Assembly (NCBI GenBank): GCA_028714735.1
Contig: JAQTLU010000015.1
Span: 1-63,846, forward strand
From: Gallionellaceae bacterium
GTDB lineage: Bacteria; Pseudomonadota; Gammaproteobacteria; Burkholderiales; Thiobacillaceae
Reading direction: 5' to 3'
Length of the DNA: 63,846 bases
The notes below the pieces were generated by a model. The model made no database searches, had not been told where the DNA came from, and worked only from the letters and a program-made list of their open reading frames with translations. The translations under genes and the position numbers were made by a program. Shown one piece after another: positions 1 through 8,452 of the stretch (its first letter is position 1; the number at the start of each line of letters is the position of its first letter).

Positions 1-290
1 GCGAGCGGGTATTCAAGGAGCAGTGCGGCGAATGCCACAGCGCCGAGGCCGGCCACAACCGCAAGGGCCCGACCCTGTTCGGCGTGGTCGGGCGCACGGG
101 CGGCAGCGTTGCCGACTATGACTATTCGGAGGCCATGAAGGCGAACACCGAACCCTGGACCGAGGCCCGCCTGGACGAATACATCGCCCATCCCCGTCGT
201 GTCGTGCACGACGGCAAGATGAAGTACGACGGCCTGGGCAGCGCCGAGGCGCGCGCCGACCTGATCGCCTTCCTGGCGAACCAACACTGA
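1..290 (+). CDS. Class I cytochrome c, 3' part (5' end outside window)
   Basis: The frame opens at base 3 and runs to TGA at 288-290. It shows one haem-binding site, CGECH, near the start of the visible part. The spacing and the GPTLFGVVGR segment after it are typical of small soluble class I cytochromes c (c2/c-552 type). Such proteins shuttle electrons in the periplasm. The signal peptide and true start lie upstream of the window. Two further cytochrome genes follow on the same strand, so it is probably the first visible gene of a cytochrome operon. The axial methionine is probably in the MKYDGL segment near the C-terminus, which is inferred from family layout. Confidence 0.85.
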   Translation, partial: ERVFKEQCGECHSAEAGHNRKGPTLFGVVGRTGGSVADYDYSEAMKANTEPWTEARLDEYIAHPRRVVHDGKMKYDGLGSAEARADLIAFLANQH

Positions 291-321
291 CCCGTACCGC
301 CACCTCGTGAGGAAACAAACC

Positions 322-744
322 ATGAATCGAATCCTGAGCATACTGTTCCTGGCCATCGCCGGCTGCGCCACGCTGAGCGCGCAAGCCGCGGTCGACAACG
401 ATGATCTGGTCAAGTACCGGCGCAACCTGATGGACGCCAACGGCGGCCTGATGGCGGCCAGCAGCGCCATCCTGCAGAACAAGGTGAGCGACAAGGCCCG
501 CCTGGCCCCCTTCGCTCAGGCCCTGGGCAACCTGAACCGGAACATCGCCGCCCAGTTCCCGAAGGGCAGCGCCAGCCCGGATTCCGATGCCCTGCCGGTC
601 GTCTGGTCCAAGCGCGCCGATTTCGAGCGCCTGGCCAGCAATGCCGAGGCCAAGGCCGCCACCTTCGCCAAGGCGCCGTCGATGAAGTCGTATGACGACT
701 TGTCCGAAGCCTGCAAGAGCTGCCACAAGGACTTCCGCAAATAA
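322..744 (+). CDS. Cytochrome c' family (class II) c-type cytochrome
   Basis: This is a secreted protein of about 140 residues with an N-terminal hydrophobic signal (MNRILSILFLAIAG) and a predicted helical body. A single CKSCH haem motif lies at the extreme C-terminus, followed by KDFRK. A C-terminal CXXCH after a four-helix body is the hallmark of class II cytochromes (cytochrome c'), which can bind NO. An in-frame GTG at 307 exists, but GAGG at 308-311 sits well before ATG 322, so I chose 322. The stop codon overlaps the start of the next gene (TAATG), so the two are probably co-translated. The NO-binding role is family knowledge and is not shown by the sequence. Confidence 0.85.
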   Translation: MNRILSILFLAIAGCATLSAQAAVDNDDLVKYRRNLMDANGGLMAASSAILQNKVSDKARLAPFAQALGNLNRNIAAQFPKGSASPDSDALPVVWSKRADFERLASNAEAKAATFAKAPSMKSYDDLSEACKSCHKDFRK

Positions 745-1652
745 TGGTCCCGACCCGTGCATGGATGCTGGCCGGCTGCCTGTCCGGCCTGCTGGCCGCC
801 GGCCCGGCCGGCGCCAATGCGATCACCGACAAGGGCGAGCTGGTCTACCGGGTGGCCGGGTGTGAGAACTGCCACACCGACCGCGAAAACAACGGTGTCC
901 GTCTCGCCGGCGGCCGCAAGCTGGCCACGCCGCTGGGCACCTTCTACACCCCCAACATCACGCCCGACCCGATGTCCGGGATCGGACGCTGGACCGAGGC
1001 CGAATTCCGGCGTGCCTTGCGCGAAGGCGTCGGTCCCGATGGCCGCGAGTACTATCCGAGTTTTCCCTATACCTCGTATACCCGGATGAGCGACGCGGAC
1101 ATCCATGCACTGTGGGACTACCTGCGCACCGTGCCGGCCGTGTACAAGGCGAACAAGCCGCATGAACTGCCCTGGTACCTGAGCTTCCGGCCCCTGCTGA
1201 TCGTCTGGAAATGGCTGTTCTTCACGCCGGGCGCCTTCCGGGCGGAGGCGAACATGTCGGCGCAATGGAACCGCGGCGCCTACCTGGTCAACGGTGCGGC
1301 GCACTGCTCGGAGTGCCACACCCCGCGCAACAAGCTGGGTGGATTCAAGAAGGGCGCCTTCCTGGCCGGCACCCTGGAGGGTCCGGAAGGCACGATCGTG
1401 CCCAACATCACGCCCGACAAGCAGTATGGCATCGGCACCTGGTGCAAGGCCGACATCGCCCAATACCTGGGCACCGGCAACCGGCCCGACGGCGACTGTG
1501 CCGGCAGCCTGATGGCGGAACTGATCGACAATGGCCTGAAATACCTGCCCCAGACCGATCTGCAGGCCATCGCGGAATATGTCTCCAACGTGCCGGCCTC
1601 GGCCAATCCGGCGCGCAAGCCCAGAAAGAAACAGAAGCGGGACGATTTCTAG
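744..1652 (+). CDS. Diheme cytochrome c, CccA-like
   Basis: This 302-residue protein has a signal peptide ending around residue 26 and two haem sites: CENCH at residues 40-44 and CSECH near residue 190. The motif PNITPD occurs once after each haem site, showing an internal duplication of two cytochrome domains. That arrangement is common in cytochrome subunits that serve membrane-bound dehydrogenases. A hydrophobic stretch between the domains (LLIVWKWLFF) may touch the membrane. The C-terminus is very basic (KPRKKQKR). Its start overlaps the previous stop by one base. No dehydrogenase partner is visible in the window, so its electron donor is unknown. Confidence 0.85.
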   Translation: MVPTRAWMLAGCLSGLLAAGPAGANAITDKGELVYRVAGCENCHTDRENNGVRLAGGRKLATPLGTFYTPNITPDPMSGIGRWTEAEFRRALREGVGPDGREYYPSFPYTSYTRMSDADIHALWDYLRTVPAVYKANKPHELPWYLSFRPLLIVWKWLFFTPGAFRAEANMSAQWNRGAYLVNGAAHCSECHTPRNKLGGFKKGAFLAGTLEGPEGTIVPNITPDKQYGIGTWCKADIAQYLGTGNRPDGDCAGSLMAELIDNGLKYLPQTDLQAIAEYVSNVPASANPARKPRKKQKRDDF

Positions 1653-1695
1653 GACGCCTTATTCTTCTGGCCGGATCCAGGTTCGACTGAGGGTT

Positions 1696-1733
1696 GGCGG
1701 CGGCTGCCTGCAAGGGCGGTCCGCCGCTTTTTT
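1696..1733 (+). terminator. Rho-independent terminator after the cytochrome operon
   Basis: A GC-only stem (GGCGGCGG at 1696-1703 with CCGCCGC at 1721-1727) is followed directly by six T residues at 1728-1733. It lies 40 bases after the diheme cytochrome stop and before ppx, so it separates the two transcription units. Confidence 0.75.
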
Positions 1734-1778
1734 CTGCCATAATCGGAGCCTGCTATCCATGCCGTCAGGCCCCGTCTC

Positions 1779-3275
1779 ATGCAGGAATACCCCACGCTCG
1801 CCGCCATCGACCTCGGTTCCAATTCGTTTCACCTCCAGGTCGGCCGGGTCGATGGCGATCAGCTGTACTACCTCGATGCCCACAAGGAGTCGGTGCGCCT
1901 GGCCGGCGGCCTGACCGAGGACAAGCAGCTCGACCAGGCCTCGCAGGAACGGGCGCTGGCCTGTCTGGCGCGCTTCGGCGAGCGCCTGAAGGGGATGCCG
2001 CCGGGCGCAGTGCGCGCGGTCGGCACCTCGGCCCTGCGGGTGGCCAAGAACGCACCGGAGTTCATCGAGCAGGCGAAGGCCGTCCTGGGCTTCGACATCG
2101 ACATCGTGGCTGGCCGCGAGGAGGCCCGTCTGATCTACCTGGGCGTCGCCCACAGCCTGCCGCTGCATCAGGAGCCGCGCCTGGTGGTCGACATCGGTGG
2201 CGGCTCCACCGAATGCATCGTCGGCGTCGGCTATGAGCCGCGCGAGCGCGAGAGCCTGCGCATGGGCTGCGTGGTGTACAGCAACCAGTTCTTCCCGGAT
2301 GGCGCCCTCGACAAGGCCTCGGTCAAGGCGGCGGTGACCGCCGCCCAGATGGAGGTCCAGCATGTCGCCCACAGCTTCCACAGCGGGCGCTGGCAGGAGG
2401 CGGTCGGCTCCTCCGGCTCGGCGCGCGCGATGGGCGAGATCCTGTTCCAGAACGGCCTCTCCGACGGCCGCATCACCGCCGACGGCCTGAAGTGGCTGCG
2501 CGAGCGCCTGGCCAAGGCGGGCAGCTTCGCCAGGCTGGAACTGGCCGGGCTGAAGGACGACCGCAAGCCGGTGCTGGCCGGCGGCGTCGCCATCATGTCG
2601 GGCCTGTTCCAGGAATTCGCCATCGAGACCATGACCGTGGCCCAGGGCGCCATGCGCGAGGGCATCCTGTGGGACCTGCTCGGCCGGGTGCACAACCACG
2701 ACATGCGCGACGTCACCGTGACCCAGTTCGTCCGCCGCTACCACGTCGACGGCAAGCAGGCGCGCCGGGTCGAGCGCCTGGCTGCGCGCCTGTACATGCA
2801 CCTGACCGAGGGCCAGGGGGACGGCGATGGCGAGATGATACGCTGGCTGAACTGGGCCGCGCGCCTGCACGAGATCGGCATCAACATCGCCCACTCCGGT
2901 TTCCACAAGCACGGCGCCTACATCCTGGAAAACGCCGACATGCCCGGCTTCGGCCGCCGTGACCAGGCCCGCCTGGCGGCGCTGGTGCGGGCCAGCCGGG
3001 GCAGCCTGGACAAGCTGGGCTACGCCGCCGACGATCCGCTCTGGCCGCTGATCATGTGCCTGAGACTGGCGGTATTGTTCAACGTCAGTCGTTCCGATGC
3101 GCCGCCGCCGGGCCTGTCCCTGCAATGCGACCGGGATGGCAACTGCCTGCTCGGCCTGCCGGCCGCCTGGCGGGACGCCAATCCGCTCACCCAGGCGGCC
3201 CTGGAGCGCGAATTGAAGTCCTGGCGCGCGCTGCCGGCCAAGGTTCGACTTCTGGAGATACAGGCGAAGCCATGA
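1779..3275 (+). CDS. ppx: Exopolyphosphatase / Ppx-GppA family phosphatase
   Basis: This 498-residue protein belongs to the Ppx/GppA branch of the actin-like ATPase fold. Visible motifs are AIDLGSNSFH near residue 10 (phosphate loop 1), GTSALR, GREEARLIYLGV and VDIGGGSTE around residue 140 (second phosphate loop). The C-terminal HD-like helical region (LHEIGINIAHSGFHKHGAYI) matches the long Ppx form rather than the short GppA-like form. It removes terminal phosphates from polyphosphate, or pppGpp in some members. Its stop overlaps the next start (ATGA at 3272-3275), which implies translational coupling to the AAA ATPase. ppk1 lies about 3 kb downstream on the other strand. Confidence 0.92.
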   Translation: MQEYPTLAAIDLGSNSFHLQVGRVDGDQLYYLDAHKESVRLAGGLTEDKQLDQASQERALACLARFGERLKGMPPGAVRAVGTSALRVAKNAPEFIEQAKAVLGFDIDIVAGREEARLIYLGVAHSLPLHQEPRLVVDIGGGSTECIVGVGYEPRERESLRMGCVVYSNQFFPDGALDKASVKAAVTAAQMEVQHVAHSFHSGRWQEAVGSSGSARAMGEILFQNGLSDGRITADGLKWLRERLAKAGSFARLELAGLKDDRKPVLAGGVAIMSGLFQEFAIETMTVAQGAMREGILWDLLGRVHNHDMRDVTVTQFVRRYHVDGKQARRVERLAARLYMHLTEGQGDGDGEMIRWLNWAARLHEIGINIAHSGFHKHGAYILENADMPGFGRRDQARLAALVRASRGSLDKLGYAADDPLWPLIMCLRLAVLFNVSRSDAPPPGLSLQCDRDGNCLLGLPAAWRDANPLTQAALERELKSWRALPAKVRLLEIQAKP

Positions 3276-4765
3276 CCGATAGCGCGCAAGCACGGATCCA
3301 GAAGGGCCTGTTGTCCGGCTACCCGATCTTCTATCTGCGGGGCGAGGAGGAGGGCCGCATGGCGGGGCTGCTGGGCGAACTGGCCCAGGCGCATTACGGC
3401 AACGACCAGGCGCTGGTGTTGTGGAGCGCGGTGCGGGGTTTCCATGACGGGGCCGGCATGCAGGAGGCTATCACCGACCCGGTCGAGGCGCTGCGCCATG
3501 TCGCCGCCTCGGGGCGCAAGGCCTTCTACCTGATGCAGGACCTGCCCGCCCTGCTCAAGGACAATCCCCGGCTGGTGCGCGCGCTGCGCGACCTGTACCA
3601 GGAACTGGCCGGGCGCGACACCTTCCTGTTCCTGTCCTATGCCGATTTCGTCCTGCCGGACGAGTTGAAGAAACAGGTCTTCCTGGTCGCCCTGGGCATC
3701 CCCACGGAAGCGGAAATACTGCGCCATATCGGCCTCGTTGCCGAGGCCGAGGGCGTCGCCGACCGGCTCGACCAGGACTGGCGCTACCAGTGCGCGGCCG
3801 GCATGCGCGGCATGTCGCTGGACGAGATCGGCCACCTGATGCTGCGCCTGATCCGCGCGGACAAGCTCGACCTGGCCAGCGCCATCCCGGAGATCATCGA
3901 GGAAAAGTCCTATGCCCTGATGAAGGAGGGCTGCCTGCAGTTCGTCGTCAAGACGGTCAAGCCCGACCAGGTCGGCGGCCTGGACAACCTCAAGGAATGG
4001 GTGTTGAGCCGCAAGCCGTTGTTCACCCGCCAGGCCTTCGAGTCGGGCGTGCCGCTGCCGTCCGGCATCCTGTTCACCGGCGTCTCCGGCTGCGGCAAGA
4101 GCATGGCCGCCAAGGTCGTCGCCGGGGCCTGGAACCTGCCCCTGGTGCGTCTGGACATGAACCTGGTCCTGTCGGGGGCCTACGGCTCGCCGGAATACGC
4201 CTTCGATCACGCCCTCCGGGTCGCCGAGGCGATCGCCCCGCTGGTGCTGTGGATCGACGAGATGGAGAACAGCTTCGGCTACGACCTCCAGGGCAACGGC
4301 GGCAACAACAACATCTTTGCCGGCTTCCTGACCTGGATGCAGGAGAAACCGCCGACCGTGTTCGTGGTCGCCACCGCGAACCGGATCGAGAAGTTGCCGG
4401 CCGAGGTGATCCGCAAGGGCCGCTTCGACCAGCTGTTTTTCCTCGACCTGCCGACCGAGGAGGAGCGCATGGCCATCCTGCGCATCCACATCGCCGCCTT
4501 CGGCGCCGACCCGGAGACCTTCAACCTCAAGTTGCTCACCGCGGTGACCAAGAACTGGAGCGGCGCCGAGATCGAGCAGGTGATCAAGGCGGCGCGCATC
4601 CGCGGCTACCAGGAAGGCCGGACCTTCACCGAGCAGGACGTGGTCTGGAACACCGCCCGCATGGTGCCGCTGGCGCGCACCATGGAGGAGCAGATCAAGC
4701 AGCTCCGGCTGTGGTCGGTCAACCGCGCCACGCCGGCCTCGCGCAAGCCGGAAATTTCGCCCTGA
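3272..4765 (+). CDS. Ycf46-like AAA ATPase
   Basis: This 497-residue protein has an N-terminal domain of about 230 residues found in Ycf46-type proteins, followed by one AAA module. Walker A is GVSGCGKS at residues 270-277, Walker B is LVLWIDEME at about 324-332, and a KGRFDQLFF segment carries the expected arginine finger. Reading frames extend upstream into ppx. I chose ATG 3272 because it overlaps the ppx stop in ATGA and begins a protein-like sequence (MTDSAQARIQ). Ycf46 proteins are known from cyanobacteria and plastids and have been linked to inorganic carbon use, but their substrate is unclear. The tight coupling to exopolyphosphatase is the main functional clue here. Confidence 0.88.
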   Translation: MTDSAQARIQKGLLSGYPIFYLRGEEEGRMAGLLGELAQAHYGNDQALVLWSAVRGFHDGAGMQEAITDPVEALRHVAASGRKAFYLMQDLPALLKDNPRLVRALRDLYQELAGRDTFLFLSYADFVLPDELKKQVFLVALGIPTEAEILRHIGLVAEAEGVADRLDQDWRYQCAAGMRGMSLDEIGHLMLRLIRADKLDLASAIPEIIEEKSYALMKEGCLQFVVKTVKPDQVGGLDNLKEWVLSRKPLFTRQAFESGVPLPSGILFTGVSGCGKSMAAKVVAGAWNLPLVRLDMNLVLSGAYGSPEYAFDHALRVAEAIAPLVLWIDEMENSFGYDLQGNGGNNNIFAGFLTWMQEKPPTVFVVATANRIEKLPAEVIRKGRFDQLFFLDLPTEEERMAILRIHIAAFGADPETFNLKLLTAVTKNWSGAEIEQVIKAARIRGYQEGRTFTEQDVVWNTARMVPLARTMEEQIKQLRLWSVNRATPASRKPEISP

Positions 4766-4824
4766 CGCGCACCTGGCGGACTGCTAGGATGAGCTTAGTC
4801 CAGCCAACATCGAAGGAGTCCATC

Positions 4825-5244
4825 ATGAAAAAGCTGACCCTGTGGATCGTGGCCTGTGTCGCCGCTCTGGCATTCGGCCCGCTCGCCGCCCTGGCCGCTG
4901 ATTGCAGCAATTGCGGCACCGTCAATCTGGTCAAGAAGGTCGAGGAAAAGGGCAAAGGCTCGGGTCTCGGCCTGATCGCCGGTGGCGTGCTGGGCGGGGT
5001 GGTCGGCCACCAGTTCGGCAGCGGCACCGGGCGTACGCTGGCCACGGTCGGCGGCGCGGCCGCCGGGGCCTACGCCGGCAATGCGGTGGAAAAGAACGTC
5101 AAGTCCGACACCGTCTGGCGCGTCGTGGTGGACATGGATTCCGGCGACAAGCGCACCTTCGAGCTCGGCAACAATCCCGATCTCGCCAGCGGCGACCGGA
5201 TCAGCATCGTCGACGACAAGCCGGTCAGATCGTCCGGCCACTGA
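4825..5244 (+). CDS. Glycine-zipper 2TM domain protein, secreted
   Basis: This 139-residue protein has a clean signal peptide (MKKLTLWIVACVAALAFGP, cleavage after AALA). A glycine-zipper segment follows at residues 52-90 (GLIAGGVLGGVVGHQFGSG, then GGAAAGAYAGNAVEKN), as in SlyB/RcnB-type envelope proteins. A C-terminal beta-rich region (WRVVVDMDSGDKRTFEL) completes it. AAGGAG at 4813-4818 precedes ATG 4825. There is no lipobox; CSNCG after the cleavage site is a cysteine pair and not a haem motif. It probably sits in the envelope and may aid outer-membrane integrity, which is inference from the zipper fold. Confidence 0.8.
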   Translation: MKKLTLWIVACVAALAFGPLAALAADCSNCGTVNLVKKVEEKGKGSGLGLIAGGVLGGVVGHQFGSGTGRTLATVGGAAAGAYAGNAVEKNVKSDTVWRVVVDMDSGDKRTFELGNNPDLASGDRISIVDDKPVRSSGH

Positions 5245-5271
5245 ACGCCGTCATTGCCGGCGGCAGGGCGC

Positions 5272-5467
5272 TCAGCCCTTGGCCGCCAGCAGCCTGAGCA
5301 GGTATTCCCGGGCCGAGAAGCCGCGGCGCGGCCGCTTCTTGTAGCTGCCGTCCGGCTGCATCTCCCAGGCCTGCAGGCTGTCCTTAAGGTAGGGCGTGAT
5401 GCCCTCGTTGATCACCCGCTTCTTGAGCTTCTCGTCCAGGACCGGGAAACAGCTCTCGATGCGGCGG
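5272..5467 (-). pseudogene. Displaced 3' end of ppk1 (63-codon fragment)
   Basis: This 196-base stretch matches the last 202 bases of the intact ppk1 (6302-6503) on the same strand, from the RRIE(S/T)CFPVLD segment to the stop codon. The frame is fully open. The encoded tail differs from PPK1 at about eight positions and lacks two codons (RPRRGFSA against RPRRGRGFSA). Similarity ends sharply after GCGGCGG at 5461-5467, where an unrelated AT-richer segment begins. It has no start and would not be expressed as PPK1. It is best explained as the original 3' end pushed aside by an insertion, or as a partial copy from a diverged ppk1. Confidence 0.85.
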
Positions 5468-5469
5468 CA

Positions 5470-6033
5470 TCAATTCAGGCACTGTTGATTGGTCGATAAC
5501 GCACGAACTATCGAAAGAAGAAACTCTTCGACTGAAGGTGCAAATCCGAGTGGGTCAACCTCGAGATCAAACATTTCATCAAACCTCGAAGCAGCGATAT
5601 TAGGTTGGTCAGCCAAGAAGCTTGCAATATCGGCTTGAACGGCACCAATTTCGGTCGGTCTGGCAGACTTCTTGTAGACCGAAACAATCTCCTCGACCGT
5701 TCGTTGCCGCCCCCCAAAGTCTTTCCTCAAGGGAACCTCGTTCTTTATCGTCTCGTCGTTAAAGATGGCCGCAAGTTGCAGCGGCGTCAGTACGAGTTCA
5801 AGGCCTTCATCCAACTGACCAAAGTCCAGCCCCGGAGAAAACGATGCCTCCATGCCAACAGGGCCAGGAGTACGGCTGGTGCCCTGCACATCGTTCCCTC
5901 GTCGATGGGCTTGCTTGTGGTGACACACAAGGGGCCTGGGATGCATTGTCCTGCCACGCTTTCCCCTTTTGACGCTAACGATTTGGAATCGGCCGGGAGA
6001 GATGCCGGCAAATACGTTTGTTTCCTCCGACAT
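5470..6033 (-). CDS. Hypothetical protein in inserted segment
   Basis: This 187-residue reading frame lies in the AT-richer insert between the two ppk1 tails. I do not recognise it firmly. The second half (from about MEASFSPGLDFGQ to the end) looks protein-like and includes LVLTPLQLAAIFNDETI, which recalls, from memory only, linker segments in polymorphic toxin proteins. The first 60 residues are basic and less convincing. ATG 6033 has a G-rich stretch (GGGGGG) five bases upstream; a start seven codons earlier is also in frame. Base composition differs visibly from the neighbours, consistent with foreign origin. It may be a decayed cargo gene. Confidence 0.4.
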   Translation of the reverse strand: MSEETNVFAGISPGRFQIVSVKRGKRGRTMHPRPLVCHHKQAHRRGNDVQGTSRTPGPVGMEASFSPGLDFGQLDEGLELVLTPLQLAAIFNDETIKNEVPLRKDFGGRQRTVEEIVSVYKKSARPTEIGAVQADIASFLADQPNIAASRFDEMFDLEVDPLGFAPSVEEFLLSIVRALSTNQQCLN

Positions 6034-6301
6034 GTTTACCCCCCACGTCGGCACTTTTGGTTGGCTGATTCCGGCTGGTCCGGCTTTGGCGATCTGTCAT
6101 CCAGTCTTCCATCAGGGACGTGGCGATGGTCAAGTGTGTCCCCTGATCAGTATCGTTTTCCGGCGAATTCTGGCACCGCCGGTATCGTCGGGCAAGCGAA
6201 GATCATGGCCTGGTCAGGGCTTTGTTCGTCGCAAACAGAGACGCAGGGTGCCAGCACTCTTCGTACTATCCAGGCTGACGCAGGCGCAGGTTCGGGCGGC
6301 G
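6034..6301. other. Insert remainder, no gene seen
   Basis: This segment lies between the hypothetical insert gene and the ppk1 stop codon. It contains no convincing reading frame, integrase fragment or terminator. A frame on the plus strand passes through but has no coding character. Confidence 0.5.
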
Positions 6302-8368
6302 TCAGCCCTTCGCCGCCAGCAGCTTGAGTAGGTAGTCCTGGGCCGAGAAGCCGCGACCGCGGCGCGGGCGCTTGCGGTAGCTGCCGTCCGGCTGCATCTC
6401 CCAGGCCTGCAGGCTGTCCTTCAGGTAAGGCGTGAGGCCCTCGCTGATCACCCGCTTCTTGAGTTTCCCGTCCAAGACCGGGAAGCAGGTTTCGATGCGG
6501 CGGAAGAAGTTGCGGTCCATCCAGTCGGCGCTGGACAGGTAGATGTCTTCCTGGCCGCCGTTCCAGAAATAGAACACCCGGTGATGCTCCAGGAAGCGGC
6601 CGATGATGGAGCGCACCCGGATGTTTTCCGAGACGCCGGGGATGCCTGCCCGCAGGGCGCATACGGCGCGGATGATCAGCTCGATCTCGACCCCGGCCTG
6701 CGAGGCCTCGTAGAGCGCGGCGATGACGCGCGGTTCCAGGAGGGCGTTCATCTTGGCGACGATGCGGGCCTTTTCGCCGTTCCTGGCTCGTGCGGTCTCG
6801 TTTTCGATCGCCTTGATCACGTTGGGATGCAGGGAGAAGGGCGATTGCCACAGGAAGGCGTGGTCGCCGGCGTTGCCGAGGCCGGTGATCTGCATGAACA
6901 CGTCATGGACGTCCTTGCAGATGCCCTGGTGGCAGGTGAGCAGGCCGAAGTCGGTGTACAGGCGCGCCGTGCGGGCATGGTAGTTGCCGGTGCCGAGGTG
7001 GGCGTAGCGCTTGATGCGGCCGTTCTCGCGCCGCACTACCAGGGCCATCTTGGCATGGGTCTTGTGGCCGACCACGCCGTAGATGACATGGGCGCCGGCC
7101 GCCTCCAGCTTTTCCGCCCAGTTGATGTTGGCCTCTTCGTCGAAGCGGGCCAGCAACTCCACCACCACGGTGACTTCCTTGCCGCGCTGGGCGGCGGAAA
7201 TCAGGTGGCGCATCAGTTCGGAGTCGGTGCCGGTGCGGTAGACGGTCTGCTTGATCGCCAGCACGTTGGGGTCCTCGGCGGCCTGGCGGATGTAGTCGAT
7301 CACCGGCTGGAAGCTCTGGAACGGGTGATGGAGCAGGATGTCGCCGCGGGTGATGGCGGCGAACATGTCGTCCTCGGCAGCCAGCATCGCCGGCAGGCCC
7401 TGGATGAACGGCGGGAATTTCAGGTCCGGCCGTTCCACCTTGTCGGGCACGTTCATCATGCGCACCAGGTTGACCGGGCCGCGCACTTGGTAGAGGTCGT
7501 CGCGGGTCAGGTGGAACTGCTTGAGCAGGAACTCCTTCATCTCCTCCGAGCAGTTGTCGGCGACCTCCAGGCGCACCGCATTGCCGAAATGGCGATGCGG
7601 CAGTTCGCCCTGGAGCTGCTCGCGCAGGTTCTTGTTCTCTTCCTCGTCGATGAACAGGTCGGAATTGCGGGTGACCCGGAACTGGTAGCAGCCCTGCACC
7701 TCCATGCCGGCGAACAGGGCGCCGACATGGGCGTGCAGGATGGAGGACAGGAACACGAAACTGTGCTCGCAACTGGCGACTTCCGCCGGCATCTGGATCA
7801 CCCGGGGCAGCGAACGCGGCGCCTGCACCACGGCCTTGCCGGAGGAGCGGCCGAAGGCATCCTTGCCGGACAGCTCGACGGCGAAGTTGAGGCTCTTGTT
7901 GAGCACGTTGGGGAAGGGGTGCGACGGGTCCAGGCCGATCGGGGTCAGTACCGGCATCAGGTCGTTGTAGAAGTAGTCCCGGATCCATTCCTCCTGCTCG
8001 GGCGTCCACTCGGTGCGCTTGTGGAAACGGATGCCGTGCGCGGCCAATGCCGGCAGCACCTGGTTGTTGAACAGCTCGTACTGGCGCGCCACCATGGCAT
8101 GCGAGACCCGGGCCATCTCCTTGAATACCTGCTTGGCGGTCAGTCCGTCGGGCCCGCTGTGCTGGGAATTGAGCTTGATCTGTTCCTTCAGTCCCGAAGC
8201 GCGGATCTCGAAGAACTCGTCCATGTTGCTGGAGAAGATGCACAGGAAGCGCAGCCGTTCTAGCATCGGGGTGGCGGGGTCCTCGGCCTGGGCCAGGACT
8301 CGCCGGTTGAATTCGAGTATCCCGAGCTCGCGGTTGATCAGGAGTTCGCTGGGCGGGGATTGGGTCAT
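6302..8368 (-). CDS. ppk1: Polyphosphate kinase 1
   Basis: This 688-residue enzyme transfers the terminal phosphate of ATP to polyphosphate reversibly. Family landmarks are ELLINRELGILEFNRRVL at the N-terminus, FLCIFSSNMDEFFEIRASGL, the catalytic region with THAKMALVVRR (phosphohistidine loop), and HLGTGNYHARTARLYTD. I chose ATG 8368 (MTQSPPSELL); a TTG seven codons upstream is possible. The gene is divergent from the CYTH-CHAD gene with about 85 bases between starts. Its last 67 codons exist in a second, diverged copy at 5272-5467, so the present 3' end may have come with an inserted element. Confidence 0.95.
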   Translation of the reverse strand: MTQSPPSELLINRELGILEFNRRVLAQAEDPATPMLERLRFLCIFSSNMDEFFEIRASGLKEQIKLNSQHSGPDGLTAKQVFKEMARVSHAMVARQYELFNNQVLPALAAHGIRFHKRTEWTPEQEEWIRDYFYNDLMPVLTPIGLDPSHPFPNVLNKSLNFAVELSGKDAFGRSSGKAVVQAPRSLPRVIQMPAEVASCEHSFVFLSSILHAHVGALFAGMEVQGCYQFRVTRNSDLFIDEEENKNLREQLQGELPHRHFGNAVRLEVADNCSEEMKEFLLKQFHLTRDDLYQVRGPVNLVRMMNVPDKVERPDLKFPPFIQGLPAMLAAEDDMFAAITRGDILLHHPFQSFQPVIDYIRQAAEDPNVLAIKQTVYRTGTDSELMRHLISAAQRGKEVTVVVELLARFDEEANINWAEKLEAAGAHVIYGVVGHKTHAKMALVVRRENGRIKRYAHLGTGNYHARTARLYTDFGLLTCHQGICKDVHDVFMQITGLGNAGDHAFLWQSPFSLHPNVIKAIENETARARNGEKARIVAKMNALLEPRVIAALYEASQAGVEIELIIRAVCALRAGIPGVSENIRVRSIIGRFLEHHRVFYFWNGGQEDIYLSSADWMDRNFFRRIETCFPVLDGKLKKRVISEGLTPYLKDSLQAWEMQPDGSYRKRPRRGRGFSAQDYLLKLLAAKG

Positions 8369-8452
8369 GGTGGGATGTGCATGTAACAATATGAGGTAGC
8401 CTGTTGATGCTAACCTGAAAGCCGTTCAAGTATCTATCGTCACTATCACGGT

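Noticed and set aside
3020-4489. Long minus-strand open frame opposite the AAA ATPase gene
   Set aside because: High GC content keeps antisense frames open. The protein has no recognisable motif, while the plus strand shows a full AAA domain.
4895-4915. Haem motif in the glycine-zipper protein (CSNCG)
   Set aside because: The fifth residue is G and not H, so it is not a CXXCH site.
5605-6327. Plus-strand frame across the ppk1-flanked insert
   Set aside because: No domain, and it crosses the ppk1 stop. The minus-strand frame at 5470-6033 looks more protein-like.
6581-8263. 560-codon plus-strand frame opposite ppk1
   Set aside because: Antisense shadow of a conserved gene, rich in G, V, H and Q without domain pattern.
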